In this document: positions 33,856-43,594 of the stretch, in pieces | Numbering within the stretch: position 1 is the stretch's first letter | How the letters are laid out: each line of letters opens with the position of its first letter | Assembly (NCBI GenBank): GCA_964036275.1 | Contig: OZ038433.1 | Location: 54,267,902 to 54,331,901, forward strand | DNA: 64,000 bases | Reading direction: 5' to 3' | DNA from: Litoditis marina | Lineage: Eukaryota; Nematoda; Chromadorea; Rhabditida; Rhabditidae | The notes under the pieces: generated by a model | The model's database searches: none | Told to the model about the DNA's origin: nothing | What the model saw: only the letters and a program-made list of their open reading frames with translations | Made by a program: the position numbers and the translations under genes

Positions 33856-35932
33856 CTATTCCAATAGGTCGAACAGGTACTGCAGCTCCTTTATCATCGC
33901 CGGGCTATAGTCACGACATCTGAAATATGAAAAAACAAGGTAGGTCGCCGGCGGCTAAAGCCGCCTCCGCCTCCCTTGATTTCTTTCCAGGTTGGCGAGA
34001 GCTTCCAGGCTCTTTTTAGAACATGGACCGCGGAAGCTCTCCTCAACATAGAGCACGAAAAATGTCTTTAATAGCGAGACCTCTTCCTAACATAGGGTGG
34101 GAGACCTCTCCAGAGCGCGATATATTTTCTAACATAGAGGGCGAGTCCTCTCTCTAACATAGAGCGTGAGAGTTTTCGAAAGTTCTCCCTAACATAGGGC
34201 GCGAGATACCCCTCTATAATAGAGCGCGAGACTTGTCTCTAACATAGGGCGCGGGAGCTCTACCTAACATAGGGCGCGAAAGTTCTTCCTAACATAGGGC
34301 GCGAAACCTTCTTTCAACATAGAGCGCGAGATCTCTCTAGAGCGCGAGACCTCTCTCCACCGTAGAGCGCCAGACATCTCCCTAACATAAGGCGCGGGAC
34401 CTCTCTCTAACGTAGAGCGTGGGAGCTTTTCATTAACATAGAGCGCGAGACATTTTCCTAACAGAGAACTCGAGACCCTTCTCTGACATAGGGCGCAAGA
34501 GTTCTCTCCAACATAGGGCGCGGGAGTTCTCTCTACCATAGAACTCGAGACCTCTCTAACATGGGACGCGGAAGTAACCCGTAACAACAATTGGTTTCAA
34601 AACAGCAAAACCCGAGAACAACACAGTAAAAAAATTATTTTTGTCTAAATTTTTTGGGGTGCAGAGTTTCTTCTTCTCTTCTTCATCATGTGAGCAGCAC
34701 CCGGCAGGTAGCAGGAGCCCCAGTGGCTCCTACTGCAGCACTCTCAACCATCAGCCATCCAATCCATGGCAGCAGCTCCAGTCCAGGGCGGGCATCCTCG
34801 GGGGCGAACAGAGCGTTCGAATGGCTCTCCCCTCGTCCCGCCGCGCTTTTATACCCATTTTCCTACCCCGTTAAGCCATTCCTGTTAACCGTGACAGCGT
34901 GAAACTCGTCTACCCAGTTAAGATGCACTTGCTATTGCCAAATTCCGGCAGCAACCGATTTCGAGGAATGAAATGCGCACGTTCTCTCACGTCTTAGCTG
35001 GAAAAATCGCCGGCTTCAGTTTTCGGCCCATTTTCCGGCTAAAAGTGCAAAAATGATGGAATTCGGTTACAAACAAACAAACATACAGACAAACCAAGTA
35101 AGCGAAATATACAAAGGATAGAATTATAGAGCGCGTCTCGCCTAAATAGGGCGCGGGGGTTTCCTTTACCTTTACCATAGGGCGCGGAAGTTCCCCCGAA
35201 CTTCGGGCTCGGGAGTTTCCCTTAACATAGAGCGCGGGAGTTTCCCTTAACATAGAGCGCAAAAGTTCTTTCTAATATAGGGCGCGGGAGTTCCCCTAAC
35301 TCTTGAGTCCCCCTTGACTTATGGCGCGAGAGTTTCCCTTAACATAGAGCGCGTTTCGCTGAAATAGGGCGCGGGAGTTTCCTTTATCATAGGGTGCGGA
35401 AGTTCCCTTTAACTTAGGGCTCGGGAGTTTCTCTTAACATAGAGGCAAAGGTTCTATCGCTACGCTAGCGTTTTCTCTAAAAAAAATATGATCCACCCTT
35501 CCCACACTACTGCCAATGAGAAATGAAAAGCATACAGCTCACGTTCGCTCACGGCTTTTCTCAGTTTTCAACAAAAAGTGCATTTGCTTCATTTGCTTCT
35601 CTCTTTTTCGACTAAAAGTGCACGATTTAGGTTTCAGACATACATACATACCAAGCAGGCGAATTATAGAAAGGTTAACAAGGTAGAAAGGTTAACAAGG
35701 TAGGTCGCCGGCGGCTAAAGCCGCCTCCGCCTCCCTTGTTTTTATTCCGGGCTGGCGAGAGCTTCCTGGTCCTATTTTTTTCTGAAATGGACCGCGAAAC
35801 CTCTCCTTAACATAGAGCACAGAAGGTGTCCTTGATTGCGAAACCTCTCCAGAACGCGAGTCATATTTTTAACATCGAGGGCGAGTCTTCTATCTAACAT
35901 AGAGCGCGAGTCCTCTCTCTAACATAGGGCGC

Positions 35933-36018
<86 letters not shown>

Positions 36019-36130
36019 ACATAGAGCGCGAGTCCTCTCTCTAACATAGGGCGCGGGAAATCCCCCCTAACATGGAACGTGAGTCCTTTCTCTAACGTAG
36101 AGCGCGAAACCTTTCTCTAACATAGGGCGC

Positions 36131-36170
<40 letters not shown>

Positions 36171-39100
36171 ACATAGACCGCGAGTCCTCTCTCTAACATA
36201 GGGCGCGGGAAATCCCCCCTAACATGGAACGTGAGTCCTTTCTCTAACATAGGGCGCGGGAGATCCCCCTAACATAGAGCGCGAGACATAGAGAGAGAGA
36301 GAAGAGAGGATTTCACTAACGTAGGGCACAGAGCTCTTTCTAACATGGGGCGAAGGAGCTCTTCCTAGCATAAGAACCTGATGCTCTCCTCAACATAGGG
36401 CGCGGAGCTCTCCCTAACATAGGGCGCAGAGCTTTTCTCAACATAGGGCGCGGAGTTCTCTAACATAAGGCGTGGGAATTCTTCCTAACATAGGGCGCGG
36501 AGCTTTTCTCAACATAGGGCGCGGAGTTCTCTAACATAAGGCGTGGGAATTCTCTCTAACATAAGGCGCGGAAGCTCTCCCTAACATAGGGCGCGGAGCT
36601 CTCCTCAACATAGGGCGCGGAAGCTCTCCCTAACATAGGGCGCGGAGCTCTCCTCAACATAGGGCGCGGAGTTCTTTTTAGCATACAGCGCGAGACTTTT
36701 TTCTCCAATATAGGGCGCAAGATCTCTCTCTAACGTAGAGCGCGAGATCTCTCTCTAACGTACAGCGCCATACTTCTCCCCAACCCCAGTTTCATTTGCA
36801 CCCTCTCCCGCTCTTTCCATTTTTACATGGAGCGCGAGATCTTTTTCCAACGTTAAGCGCGAGCTCTCTCTCTCTAACCTAGGGCGCGAGATCTTTTTCG
36901 AACACAGGGCGCGAGATCTCTTAGAGCGCGAGATCTTTCTCTAACATAGAGCGCGAACCTCTATCTAACATAGAGCGTGAGATTTTCCCCTAACAGAAAA
37001 CTGAAGACCTCTCTTTAACATCGGGCGAGTGACCTCTCTCTAACATGGGACGCGGAAGTAACCCGTAACAACAATTGGTTTCAAATCAGCAAAACCCGAG
37101 AACAACGTAAAAAATTTATTTTGTCCACAATTTTTGGGATGCAGAGTTTCTTCTTCCTTTCTTCATCATTTGTGCAGCACCCGGCAGGCAGTAGGAGCCC
37201 CAGTGGCTCCTACAGCAGCACTCCCAACCATCAGCCATCCAGTCCACGACAGCAGCTCCAGTCCAGTCCAGCGTTCGAATGGCTCTCCCGCCTTCCCGCC
37301 GCGCTTTTATACCCATTTCCTACTCCTGTTAAGCCATTCCTGTTAACCGTGACGGCGTGAAACTCGTCTACCCAGTTAAGATGCACTTGCTATTGCTCAA
37401 CTGCCCAGCAGCAACCGATTTCGAGAAATGAAATGCGCACGTTCTCTCACGTCTTAGCTGGAAAAATCGCCGGCTTCAGTTTTCGGCCCATTTCCCGGCT
37501 AAAAGTGCAAAAATGATGGAATTCGGTTACAAACAAACAGACAGACAGACAGACAAACCAAGTAAGCCAATTATATAAAGGATAGAATTATAGAGCGCGT
37601 CTCGCCTAAATAGGGCGCGGGGGTTTCCTTTACCTTTACCATAGGGCGCGGAAGTTCCCCCGAACTTCGGGCTCGGGAGTTTCCCTTAACATAGAGCGCG
37701 GGAGTTTCCCTTAACATAGAGCGCAAAAGTTCTTTCTAATATAGGGCGCGGGAGTTCCCCTAACTCTTGAGTCCCCCTTGACTTATGGCGCGAGAGTTTC
37801 CCTTAACATAGAGCGCGTTTCGCTGAAATAGGGCGCGGGAGTTTCCTTTATCATAGGGTGCGGAAGTTCCCTTTAACTTAGGGCTCGGGAGTTTCTCTTA
37901 ACATAGAGGCAAAGGTTCTATCGCTACGCTAGCGTTTTCTCTAAAAAAAATATGATCCACCCTTCCCACACTACTGCCAATGAGAAATGAAAAGCATACA
38001 GCTCACGTTCGCTCACGGCTTTTCTCAGTTTTCAACAAAAAGTGCATTTGCTTCATTTGCTTCTCTCTTTTTCGACTAAAAGTGCACGATTTAGGTTTCA
38101 GACATACATACATACCAAGCAGGCGAATTATAGAAAGGGACAAGGGAGGGCGCCGGCGGCTAAAGCCGCCTCCTCCTCCCTTGTTTGAGCCTAGGTTGGC
38201 GGGAGCTTCCTGGCTCTCTTTCTTCCGAACATAGATCGCGGAAGTTCTCAACATTGAGCGCGGAACTCCTCCCTAACATAGGACGCGGGAGTTTCCCTTA
38301 ACATAGAGCGCGGAATTCCTTGCTAGGGCGCGGGAGTTTCCCTTAACATAGAGCGCGGAAATCCTTCTTAACATAGGGTGCGGGAGTTTCCTTAACATAG
38401 AGCGCGAAATTCCTTCCTAACATAGGGCGCGGGAGTTTTCCTTAGCATAGAGCGTGGAATTCCTTCTTTACATAGAGCGCGGAAGTTTCCCTCAACATAG
38501 AGCGCGGAATTCTTCCCTAACATAGGGCGCGGGAGTTTCCCTTAACATAGAGCGCGAAATTCCTTCCTAACATATTCTTCCTAACGAATTCCTTCCTAGG
38601 GCGCGGGAGTTTCCCTTAACATAGAGCGCGGAAATCCTTCTTAACATAGGGTGCGGGAGTTTCCTTAACATAGAGCGCGGAATTCCTTCCTAGGGCGCGG
38701 GAGTTTCCCTTAACATAGAGCGCGGAATTCCTTTCTTACATAGGGCGCGGGAGTTCTCCTTAACATAGAGCGCGAAATTCCTTCCTAACATATTCTTCCT
38801 AACGAATTCCTTCCTAGGGCGCGGGAGTTTCCCTTAACATAGAGCGCGGAAATCCTTCTTAACATAGGGTGCGGGAGTTTCCTTAACATAGAGCGCGGAA
38901 TTCCTTCCTAGGGCGCGGGAGTTTCCCTTAACATAGAGCGCGGAATTCCTTTCTTACATAGGGCGCGGGAGTTCTCCTTAACATAGAGCGCGAAATTCCT
39001 TCCTAACATAGGGCGCGGGAGTTTTCCTTAGCATAGAGCGTGGAATTCCTTCTTTACATAGAGCGCGGAAGTTTCCCTCAACATAGAGCGCGGAATTCTT

Positions 39101-42100
39101 CCCTAACATAGGGCGCGGGAGTTTCCCTTAACATAGAGCGCGAAATTCCTTCCTAACATATTCTTCCTAACGAATTCCTTCCTAGGGCGCGGGAGTTTCC
39201 CTTAACATAGAGCGCGGAAATCCTTCTTAACATAGGGTGCGGGAGTTTCCTTAACATAGAGCGCGGAATTCCTTCCTAGGGCGCGGGAGTTTCCCTTAAC
39301 ATAGAGCGCGGAATTCCTTTCTTACATAGGGCGCGGGAGTTCTCCTTAACATAGAGCGCGAAATTCCTTCCTAACATATTCTTCCTAACGAATTCCTTCC
39401 TAGGGCGCGGGAGTTTCCCTTAACATAGAGCGCGGAAATCCTTCTTAACATAGGGTGCGGGAGTTTCCTTAACATAGAGCGCGGAATTCCTTCCTAGGGC
39501 GCGGGAGTTTCCCTTAACATAGAGCGCGGAAATCCTTCTTAACATAGGGTGCGGGAGTTTCCTTAACATAGAGCGCGGAATTCCTTCCTAGGGCGCGGGA
39601 GTTTCCCTTAACATAGAGCGCGGAATTCCTTTCTTACATAGGGCGCGGGAGTTCTCTTTAACATAGAGCGCGACATCTCTCCCTAACATAGAGCGCGACA
39701 TATTTCTTTAATAGGGCGCGGGAGCTCTCCCCAACATCTCCGTGATCGCGTATAACTCGTCTATCCTGTTTAGAGAAATTTTCTATTGCCAAATCCCAGC
39801 AACAGCCGGTTGGGAAAAATGAAATAACACGCTGCCCACGCCATTTGCCTCACCCAGCTTGCCTCAGTTTCCTCACCATTTTTCGACCAAAAGTGCAGAA
39901 AAAAGGTTTCACACAAACAAACCAAATAGGCGAATTATAGAAAGGGACAAGGGAGGGCGCCGGCGGCTAAAGCCGCCTCCTCCTCCCTTGTTTGAGCCTA
40001 GGCCGATGGGCGCGTCGAGATGTTTTTTTTTTGTTTCCGAAGTCCTCAAGCGCAAGTACTTTTTACATAGAACGCGAAGACTTTCCGAAACAGAGCGCGA
40101 TGGTTCTCCAGTGGGGCTCACAGAGACATTGGGGCTTACATAGACCGTGGTAATATGAATAGAGGGGCTCACATAGACAGTGGGGCTTACATAGACAGTG
40201 GAAATGGAGACAGTGGGGCTCACATAGACAGTGGGGCTTACATAGACAGCGAACATGGGGAAAGTGGGGGCTCACATAGACAGCGTAAATGGGAACAGTG
40301 GGGCTCACATAGACAGCAGAAATGGGTAATTTGGGGCTCACATAGACAGCGAAAATGGGAATAGTGGGGCTCACATAGACAGCGGAAATGAGGACAGTGG
40401 GGCTCACATAGACAGTGGAAATGGGGACAGTGGGGCTCACATAGACAGCGGAAATGGAGATAGTGGGTCTCACGTAGACAGCGGAAATGGGGATAGTGGG
40501 TCTCACGTAGACAGCGGAAATGGGGATAGTGGGGCTCACATGAACAGCGAAAATGGAGACAGTGGGGCTCACATGAACAGCAAAAATGGGAACAGTGGGG
40601 CTCACATAGACAGCGGACATGGGAACAGTGGGGCTCACATAGACAGCGGACATGGGAACAGTGGGGCTTACTAATACAGCAAAAAAGGGGACAGTGGGGC
40701 TCACATAGACAGTGAAAAAGGGGACAGTGGGGCTCACATAGACAGCGAAAATGGGGACAGTGGGGCTCACATAGACAGCGAAAATGGGAACAGTGGGGCT
40801 CACATAGACAGCGAAAATGGGAACAGTGGGGCTCACATAGACACCGAAAATGGGGACAGTGGGGCTCACATAGACAGCTGGCATGGGAACAATTATTCGC
40901 TTTCTCTCTTTCTAACTCACTTCATCCTCTCTATTTTCTCCCCTGCATATTGCTCTATGACTCAACACTAACAGTGGGACCGAACTACATCGAATAATAG
41001 ATACTGTAAACACATGAACAGTAAAGATCGGCATAGAGAGCGTATCATTTGTACCGCACGTAGGTGGCAGGGTACCGAGAAAAAAATATGAGAAGTGGGA
41101 AGCTCACAGCATTACTTGGCATCACCATACTGTTCCTAATTCTCTTTTTGTCTCTCTTTTCAACAAAAATAATATAAAGAGTGTTAACATATATAAAGAG
41201 TGTTAATAAAGGTTAACAGAAATAGTAGAAAGGGTGTTAAAATTCTATTCTCACCTTTTTCATACATTGCAACCTCCATTCATAAGTATTTACAACCAAC
41301 CAATATCAAAGTTTTATAGCCGAAAATCCAAGCACTACCGCCGGCGTATCCATTGGGAATGAAAATGAAATGCATCTCGCTCACGTTCGATCACGCCTTC
41401 CATTCAATCTCAGCTAAAAGTGCATTTTCCTCAGTTTCCTCAGTTTTTCCAGCTAAAAGTGCAGGCATTTTCCTCAGACAGACACATACACACACACACA
41501 CACCAAGTAAGCCAAATATAGAGTAAGGATCACTACGCTCTCCCTCTTTTTCTGTTTCTTTTTTTTCTCTGTCTCTATCTTTTTCTCTCTTCCGCTTTTT
41601 TTCCCTCACACTCTCTCCTCTCACACTCACTGTCTCTCTAGAATTTATAGTCGTCGCCAACGGAAAGACGGGTGGGTACTGTATATATCACTTTTCTACG
41701 CACACATGCCTTCGATTCCAATATTCGTCGACTATGTACTCTAGTTACGTAGTGATTAGCGGCCTGCTACGGATCTTTTACTCGCAGGTTCGATTCCGGT
41801 GAGAGACAGAGTAGTAGAAATTTGGCACCCGCTCTAATTGCGATTGAATGGAGCAATGGAGCATTTGAACGATTGGAGCAACGAATCGTACATTATTCTC
41901 CCAATCATTTCTAATGTTTAGAACCCTTTGGATGGCTGTCGCGATCAGTTATGCTCAATTATCGTCGACATTGACACTATGTGTCAATCCGAGTATGTCA
42001 ACTAAAAATCAGTTTGAAAACATATTTCGCTCTGCTTCTACCCTCTCTTTCTTTCTCTCCCCGCTCATATTGTATAGGAAAAACAAACCTGAATAAGTCT

Positions 42101-43594
42101 ACGGGAATTTCCGGTTCGGGTGCAGGTGCCGGCTCAGGTTGAATCTGAATCTGTAAACGCAGCGTTAAGAAACGGCAAAAGTACAACTTGTTATAGTAGC
42201 GGTCATTCCCACTAAGGCATCGTGCCAATGAATATTCCGGGCTGGTTTTCACCACTTTGGTAAAGTTTTCAAAAAACTGCGAATCTCTGTTAGCGGTTGT
42301 TCTGTTTCATGACTTTTGATGACTCATGGCGCCAAGATTTTTGGATGACCAATTCTCAGAGAAGACATAAGTATTCTAAAGACTTTCCATAGTAAAGGAC
42401 TATGGAAAGTCTTTAGAATACTTATGTCTTCTCTGAGAATTGGTCATCCAAAAATCTTGGCGCGTTGCCAACAGGGTTCCGTGCGTATGAAACTGACTAA
42501 AGCGAACACGAAACAACTACATAACTGACTTTTCACTGAACAGGCTGCAACGGTGAGACGAGATCAAAGTTTGAACTGTAGGAGTCCACGTCAAAATGAA
42601 ACAGACTATAAACCAGTGAAATACGACTAACCGGTGCCGCAACTGGTTCGGGTAGCTCGACGGCGGTTGTTGTTGTGCAGTCGAGAGAAGTCGGTGTCAT
42701 CGGACTCTGGATCAATCAATAAACAAACAACAAACAAATCGATCAATAAACAAACTGAATCGACCATTGGGCAAACACTTGGGTGGGTAGGTAGATGGTA
42801 GAATGTTTCTTCTTTCAGAGGTCAAATATTTAGGTTTGCCTCAAAATTCGTGCTTGAAGTTGGACGATTATGTGGACCAACCCCGACGTATCGGTCCTTT
42901 AAACTGCAATTGAAAAATGTGTCGCAGTTTAAAGGACCGAGGCATTGGGATTGGTCCACATATTCGACCTTGGGAACATTGACTTTTTACCCCCCCCCCC
43001 CATCTGTCTGAATTTGTATTGCGTTTGGGGAATTGTAGTTCGACCCCCCCCCCACAGGGGGTGATAATTCAATTAATCGCCTGCAATACAAAATGTTGAG
43101 GGTGGGGGGTAAAAAGGAAACTTTTCCGGTATTGAAGTTCAGTCCCCCCCCACTCGTTCAAGTTTGACCCTCAAGTTTGTGAATAGTAAATGTCGAAGTT
43201 GAATTTTGACCCCCCCCCCCTCTCCTAGATTTTCAGGTTTCAGCTTGGGTGGGGGGTTGAAGTGCTACGGGGGGGGGGGGGACTCAACTAAAGTGGGGGG
43301 GGGGGGGCGATACTTCAATTTTCCCTCGACCTTCTTTAACGTCAACATATTTCTGCTCACCTTTAAAAACCTTTTTCAAACTCTGTTTGTTCGAAGTGAA
43401 CTTACAGGTGGTGGTAGTGGTGTATCGGGAAGTGTGGTCGTGTCCTTCGAGACCTGCTCAACTTCTCCTTTCTTTTTGTTCTTGATAGTCTTCTTTTTCT
43501 TTTTGTCCTTTCCTTTAGCGTCTTTCTTCTTCTTACAACACGTCATCCATAAGGATGCGCCGATCAGTAGATTGAGCAGAAAAAGTATAATCAT
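33856..43594 (-). CDS. Small single-pass membrane protein, Lys-rich; intron holds satellite
   Basis: Exons from the start: 43406-43594, 42632-42706, 42089-42150, then, by my inference, 33856-33919. ATG is one base after a TTTCAG acceptor (possible trans-splicing). Residues 2-16 are hydrophobic (IILFLLNLLIGASLW), then CC and a run of Lys (KKKKDAKGKDKKKKKTIKNK), a Thr/Pro stretch (TPTSLDCTTTTAVELPEPV) and EPAPAPEPEIPVDLF. Exon 3 ends with two bases (AG); the exon at 33919 begins with one base (A) and completes Arg, giving a tail CRDYSPAMIKELQYLFDLLE and a stop, with AATAAA 82 bp on (TTTATT at 33769-33774). Total about 129 residues. Family not recognised. The link across the 8.2-kb intron rests on phase and splice sites only; unseen exons within it are possible. 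Without it exon 3 reads to a stop at 41998. Confidence 0.55.
33936..33978. repeat. Array hairpin 1
   Basis: Near-perfect inverted repeat: CAAGG.AGG.CG, then CCGGCGGCTAAAGCCGCC, then CGCCTCCCTTG. It ends 14 bp short of the 3' splice acceptor of the last exon of the host gene. Confidence 0.9.
33990..34570. repeat. CTAACATAGRGCGCG minisatellite, block 1
   Basis: About 25 degenerate units of 20-28 bp, core CTAACATAGGGCGCG or CTAACATAGAGCGCG with variable spacers of C, T and GAGA. Confidence 0.9.
34551..35640. repeat. Long conserved segment, copy 1 of 2
   Basis: Near-identical to 37040-38136, starting CATGGGACGCGGAAGTAACC and including a GC-rich 200-bp stretch and TATA-like box. Copy 2 lacks about 30 bp found here near 34785-34815. 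Confidence 0.9.
34847..34853 (-). promoter_or_regulatory. TATA-like box inside array unit 1
   Basis: On the minus strand GGGTATAAAAGCGCGGCGGG, a TATAAAA box followed by GC-rich DNA and pointing into minisatellite block 1 and hairpin 1. Function is untested. Confidence 0.35.
35696..35738. repeat. Array hairpin 2
   Basis: Same inverted repeat as at 33936, identical over its core. Confidence 0.9.
35780..37045. repeat. CTAACATAGRGCGCG minisatellite, block 2, with (CT)n
   Basis: Largest block of the first minisatellite. It includes a (CT)n tract of about 80 bp near 35937-36017 and a shorter one near 36136-36169, both apparently expanded from the TCTCTCT spacer of a normal unit. Confidence 0.92.
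37040..38136. repeat. Long conserved segment, copy 2 of 2
   Basis: Near-identical to 34551-35640, pointing to a recent duplication or gene conversion. Confidence 0.9.
37305..37311 (-). promoter_or_regulatory. TATA-like box inside array unit 2
   Basis: Same TATAAAAGCGCGGCGGG context as in unit 1, on the minus strand. Confidence 0.35.
38141..38183. repeat. Array hairpin 3
   Basis: CAAGGGAGGGCGCCGGCGGC, TAAA loop, GCCGCC and CTCCTCCCTTG; 6-bp GC core stem with a longer outer stem. Confidence 0.9.
38230..39735. repeat. CTAACATAGRGCGCG minisatellite, block 3, higher-order
   Basis: Alternating monomers GGGCGCGGGAGTTTCC and TTAACATAGAGCGCGGAA form ~50-bp dimers. Longer units of a few hundred bp, marked by TATTCTTCCTAACGAATTCC (near 38572, 38790, 39168, 39376), are repeated several times with little divergence. 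Confidence 0.9.
39948..39990. repeat. Array hairpin 4
   Basis: Same sequence as hairpin 3. Confidence 0.9.
40095..40885. repeat. 33-bp minisatellite CTCACATAGACAGCG
   Basis: About 24 units, consensus GGGGCTCACATAGACAGCGA then AAATGGGGACAGT. As 33 is a multiple of 3, the minus strand stays open for 273 codons (11-residue repeat AVYVSPTVPIF). I treat that ORF as a by-product of the repeat. Confidence 0.93.
41646..41836 (+). mobile_element. tRNA-like TIR repeat
   Basis: Left end TATAGTCGTCGCCAACGG, A-box degenerate (TTACGTAGTGATTAGCG), B-box GGTTCGATTCC intact, right end GGCACCCGCTCTAA slightly degenerate. In the last intron of the host gene at 33856-43594. Confidence 0.8.
42329..42463. repeat. 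Perfect 65-bp-arm hairpin
   Basis: Arms 42329-42393 and 42399-42463 are exact reverse complements by my base-by-base check, with a 5-base loop AAAGG. Lies in intron 2 of the gene at 33856-43594. Confidence 0.97.
42855..42970. mobile_element. Fold-back family FB1, copy 3
   Basis: GGACGATTATGTGGACCAAC at the left, TTGGGATTGGTCCACATATTC at the right; about 116 bp. Directly abuts the G-run element at 42972. Confidence 0.8.
42972..43325. mobile_element. G-run hairpin element, copy 2
   Basis: Close homologue of 15966-16346, same order of blocks, beginning GGGAACATTGACTTTTTACC and ending GATACTTCAATTTTCCC. Contains C and G runs of up to about 13. Confidence 0.75.

Larger units (their letters stand above)
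33936..41528. repeat. Four-unit hairpin-bounded composite satellite array
   Basis: Each unit starts with a 43-bp hairpin (33936, 35696, 38141, 39948). Its middle is a minisatellite. It ends with a conserved stretch: AAAAGTGCA, then a (ACAA)n/(ACAT)n tract, CCAAG.A.GC.AATTATA and AGAAAGG or similar. Unit lengths are about 1760, 2445, 1807 and 1580 bp. Units 1-3 carry the CTAACATAGGGCGCG minisatellite, unit 4 a 33-bp CTCACATAGACAGCG one. The whole array lies in the last intron of the gene at 33856-43594. A rolling-circle (Helentron-like) non-autonomous element is one possible origin (inference). Confidence 0.8.

Noticed and set aside
33936..33978. Histone-type 3' stem-loop
   Set aside because: A 6-bp GC stem with a 4-base loop resembles it superficially, but the stem and flanks do not match the histone consensus and no histone gene is present.
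33936..39735. CRISPR array
   Set aside because: Repeats are short, degenerate and directly tandem with no unique spacers, and the DNA is clearly eukaryotic.
40063..40884. Repetitive 273-codon minus-strand ORF as a protein gene
   Set aside because: The repeat length is a multiple of three, so one open frame is expected by chance to persist; no start context, splice sites or codon bias.
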